Made by a program: the position numbers and the translations under genes
Notes under the pieces: generated by a model
The model's input: the letters and a program-made list of their open reading frames with translations, nothing else
Database searches by the model: none
What the model was told of the DNA's origin: nothing
Shown: piece by piece, positions 62,317-64,000 of the stretch
Layout: every line of letters starts with the position of its first letter
Numbering within the stretch: the stretch's first letter is position 1
From: Poteriospumella lacustris
Taxonomy: Eukaryota > Sar > Chrysophyceae > Chromulinales > Dinobryaceae
Reading direction: 5' to 3'
NCBI GenBank assembly: GCA_008000375.1
Contig: SMOI01000056.1
Coordinates: 1 to 64,000 of the forward strand
DNA: 64,000 bases

Positions 62317-64000
62317 TTAGTCCGACTTGCTGGATCGGCCACCCTCCATAACACTTTCAAGGTGCTTACATAAGTGCAAAGCTCTCTCTGCCCAGGCAAA
62401 ATTGGGGTTTGAAGTTGAGTTATTGAGCTGGGAACGAAGGTTCCCTAACGCAAGCCGAGAAGAGGAAATCCACTGCTTTAATTCAGTAGCGTGTACTACA
62501 TTGCCCGCTACTGTCATTCGCATGGTTTCTACCATTGTATTACTCCCCAAAGCACCGACCATTTTGCAAATTCCCTCCAAGCAGAGTCGCTGTACGTGGT
62601 ATTTGGCCTTCAGCTCGTCTGAAACGAAGTCCGTTGATTCGTCACTTGGTGATTCTGCATGGGACGAGGATGCTAATGTCAGCAAATGATGCAGTTGGAT
62701 CATGGATGAATCCAAAATATCTCTCCACCCGTTCAGTTCTGGGCATTCTTGAGCCGGCAATCGACCAGTGTAAATGCTCGAATACAAAACGGGTATTGCC
62801 AAGCATGGTAACCAAATGGTGCTTAATCTGTCCTCAAACCCATTCGAAACAAACGAACTAACACATTCTTGTAACGATGACTGGAGGGCAAGGTACTGAG
62901 CAAAGAACGACCGAGCTTCCGGGGATATATTCAACGTCCTCGTCAAAACCACGCACAACCTATATCGAAGAAGAATATCAAACGATTCAGTTGGACAACT
63001 GATCATTCAGAAGCAGAATCAACGAACCTGCAACTCAGCTGCCATAAAGCAGAACAGCTGTTCAAGCGTTGATCCGTCGATGAGAGCAACAATTGCGTTT
63101 GAGTAGTCAAAATTTGATTGAAAACATTCAAAACACAGGCCAAAAGCCGCGATGAAATCAGTCGATCGAAAAGGGGTCGCGCCGAAATTGATGAAAGAGT
63201 ACTGTTCACATCCTTATAGACCAAAAGATCCAATATCTCAACGAATGTGATGGCAGTCTCCATGTCAAGCGCAGAACTGGAAGCCCCAGCCGATAATAGT
63301 TTCCTGCTCAAAAGGCGTTCTCCAACCGATACAACCTTCGATAAATTCTGATTCGACACAAAATATTTGCGAACAACTTCAACAGCCAAATTTGTGGAGG
63401 CTCGGGTCTTTTCATTTTCCAAAGCCTGCGCTAGTGACGATGCGAAGTTTCCCAAAGCTGTCAGACCAATGCGCTCACCCAAAGATGGACCACTGAATTG
63501 ATCTGTTGCGGCAGCATTGAACAGCAAGTTCACTATTGGTGCAAAGTAGTCATGAAGCAAAGCAGGGATACTACTGAGAACATCGAAATACAAATGAATC
63601 ATGTGACTGAGAAGCTCCTTTCCCGCGGACACAACTTCATTCGAATCTTCCCCATCAACAGAAGCCAAATCGATCATGTACATCATCAACGTTTGTCTAC
63701 GAGTGGTCTGGTCACTCAAGTTGGCGTCTCTTGACTGTGAAAAAATGGCAAGGAAATGAGAAATCGTTTCAAGTAGTTTGTTGAGGTAGCCATGTTGTAA
63801 AATTTCCTCCTTCGTTGATCCCTGAAAGACAGTTACCGAAGAACGGAGAATAATATTCTGAAAATTCATCCAAATTGCGCCCCATGATAGTTGCTCGATA
63901 TCACCAGGTCTCGGAAAGTTGTTGATGAGACAATAAGAGTTGTCGAAGAATATATTTGATAATTCTTCTTGAGATCGCTTCAAAAGCCAACGAGGCGAAG
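62317..64000 (-). CDS. Helical-repeat protein, N-terminus off the right edge
   Basis: The frame is open to the window edge. Two segments, 64000-63028 and 62998-62317, are joined by a 29-bp gap with GT...AG ends, giving about 550 visible residues ending at a TAG. They are mostly alpha-helical with regular Leu and charged spacing (LNKLLETISHFLAIFSQSRD, ELLSHMIHLYFDVLSSIPAL, HLLTLASSSHA), suggesting HEAT- or exportin-like helices. No specific family is recognised; an exportin-4-like or importin-beta-like transport factor is a guess. If the gap is not an intron, a frameshift in sequence or assembly is the alternative. Confidence 0.55.

Noticed and set aside
1-64000. tRNA, rRNA or CRISPR-like arrays
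   Set aside because: None was recognised by eye: no cloverleaf arms with a TTC-arm consensus, no rRNA motifs and no spaced direct repeats of CRISPR type.

Overview
This window is nuclear DNA from a unicellular, flagellated eukaryote. Most genes are broken by short GT-AG introns (mostly about 55-110 bp), both strands are coding, and starts often sit in a Kozak-like context. The standard genetic code fits every gene read here. Dynein light chain LC1 (5220-6137) and the central-pair protein SPAG17/PF6 (50027-54823) imply motile cilia. Two bacterial-type pseudouridine synthases and a PHO88-like protein carry an N-terminal hydrophobic, signal-like leader; the PHO88-like protein also has a LRGG motif after its leader. 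With a RING plus EF-hand protein of a type I associate with algal stramenopiles, this points weakly to an alga with a complex plastid (ochrophyte or haptophyte). The lineage is inference.

Layout. 1-10.9 kb: KH-domain RNA-binding protein (cut by the left edge), a PTPMT1-like phosphatase, a membrane protein with an internal duplication, an RsuA/RluB-type pseudouridine synthase, LC1, a second dual-specificity phosphatase, an RluA-type pseudouridine synthase and a leucine-rich-repeat protein. 11.2-16.8 kb: CLPTM1, then a large perfect-looking inverted repeat holding two tail-to-tail copies of the epsilon-COP gene. 17.2-26.9 kb: a 2155-residue cyclic-nucleotide-binding protein full of low-complexity tracts, then NOM1/SGD1. 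27.5-41.3 kb: a secreted Cys-rich membrane protein, a saposin-like ER protein, a TauE/SafE transporter, PHO88/SND3, ESF1, an O-fucosyltransferase and the RING/EF-hand protein. 41.5-64 kb: a CSC1/OSCA/TMEM63-like channel, a CNBD-GAF-PI3K-like fusion, SPAG17, a GOLD/coiled-coil protein, a kynurenine/glutamine aminotransferase, a villin-headpiece protein with a 7-residue tandem repeat, and a helical-repeat protein cut by the right edge.

The strongest candidate for something undescribed is the gene on the minus strand at 44851-49526. Assembled from seven exons, it encodes about 1410 residues: a cyclic-nucleotide-binding domain, a PDE-type GAF domain, and then the C2, helical and kinase-like regions of a PI3-kinase. 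The catalytic lysine, the DRHxxN loop and the DFG motif are all replaced, so it reads as a PI3K pseudokinase behind two possible cyclic-nucleotide sensors. It is head-to-head with SPAG17, and a second multi-CNBD protein lies in the same window, so a cyclic-nucleotide and ciliary theme is possible but unproven.

The second striking feature is the inverted duplication at 13744-16793: two 1473-bp arms around a 104-bp spacer. The spacer preserves part of the first exon of a neighbouring gene, and both inner junctions fall on the palindromic hexamer TCATGA. This fits a fold-back template switch that copied epsilon-COP and cut the neighbour.

Exon borders were read by eye from splice consensus, phase and family fit. 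No RNA genes were recognised.
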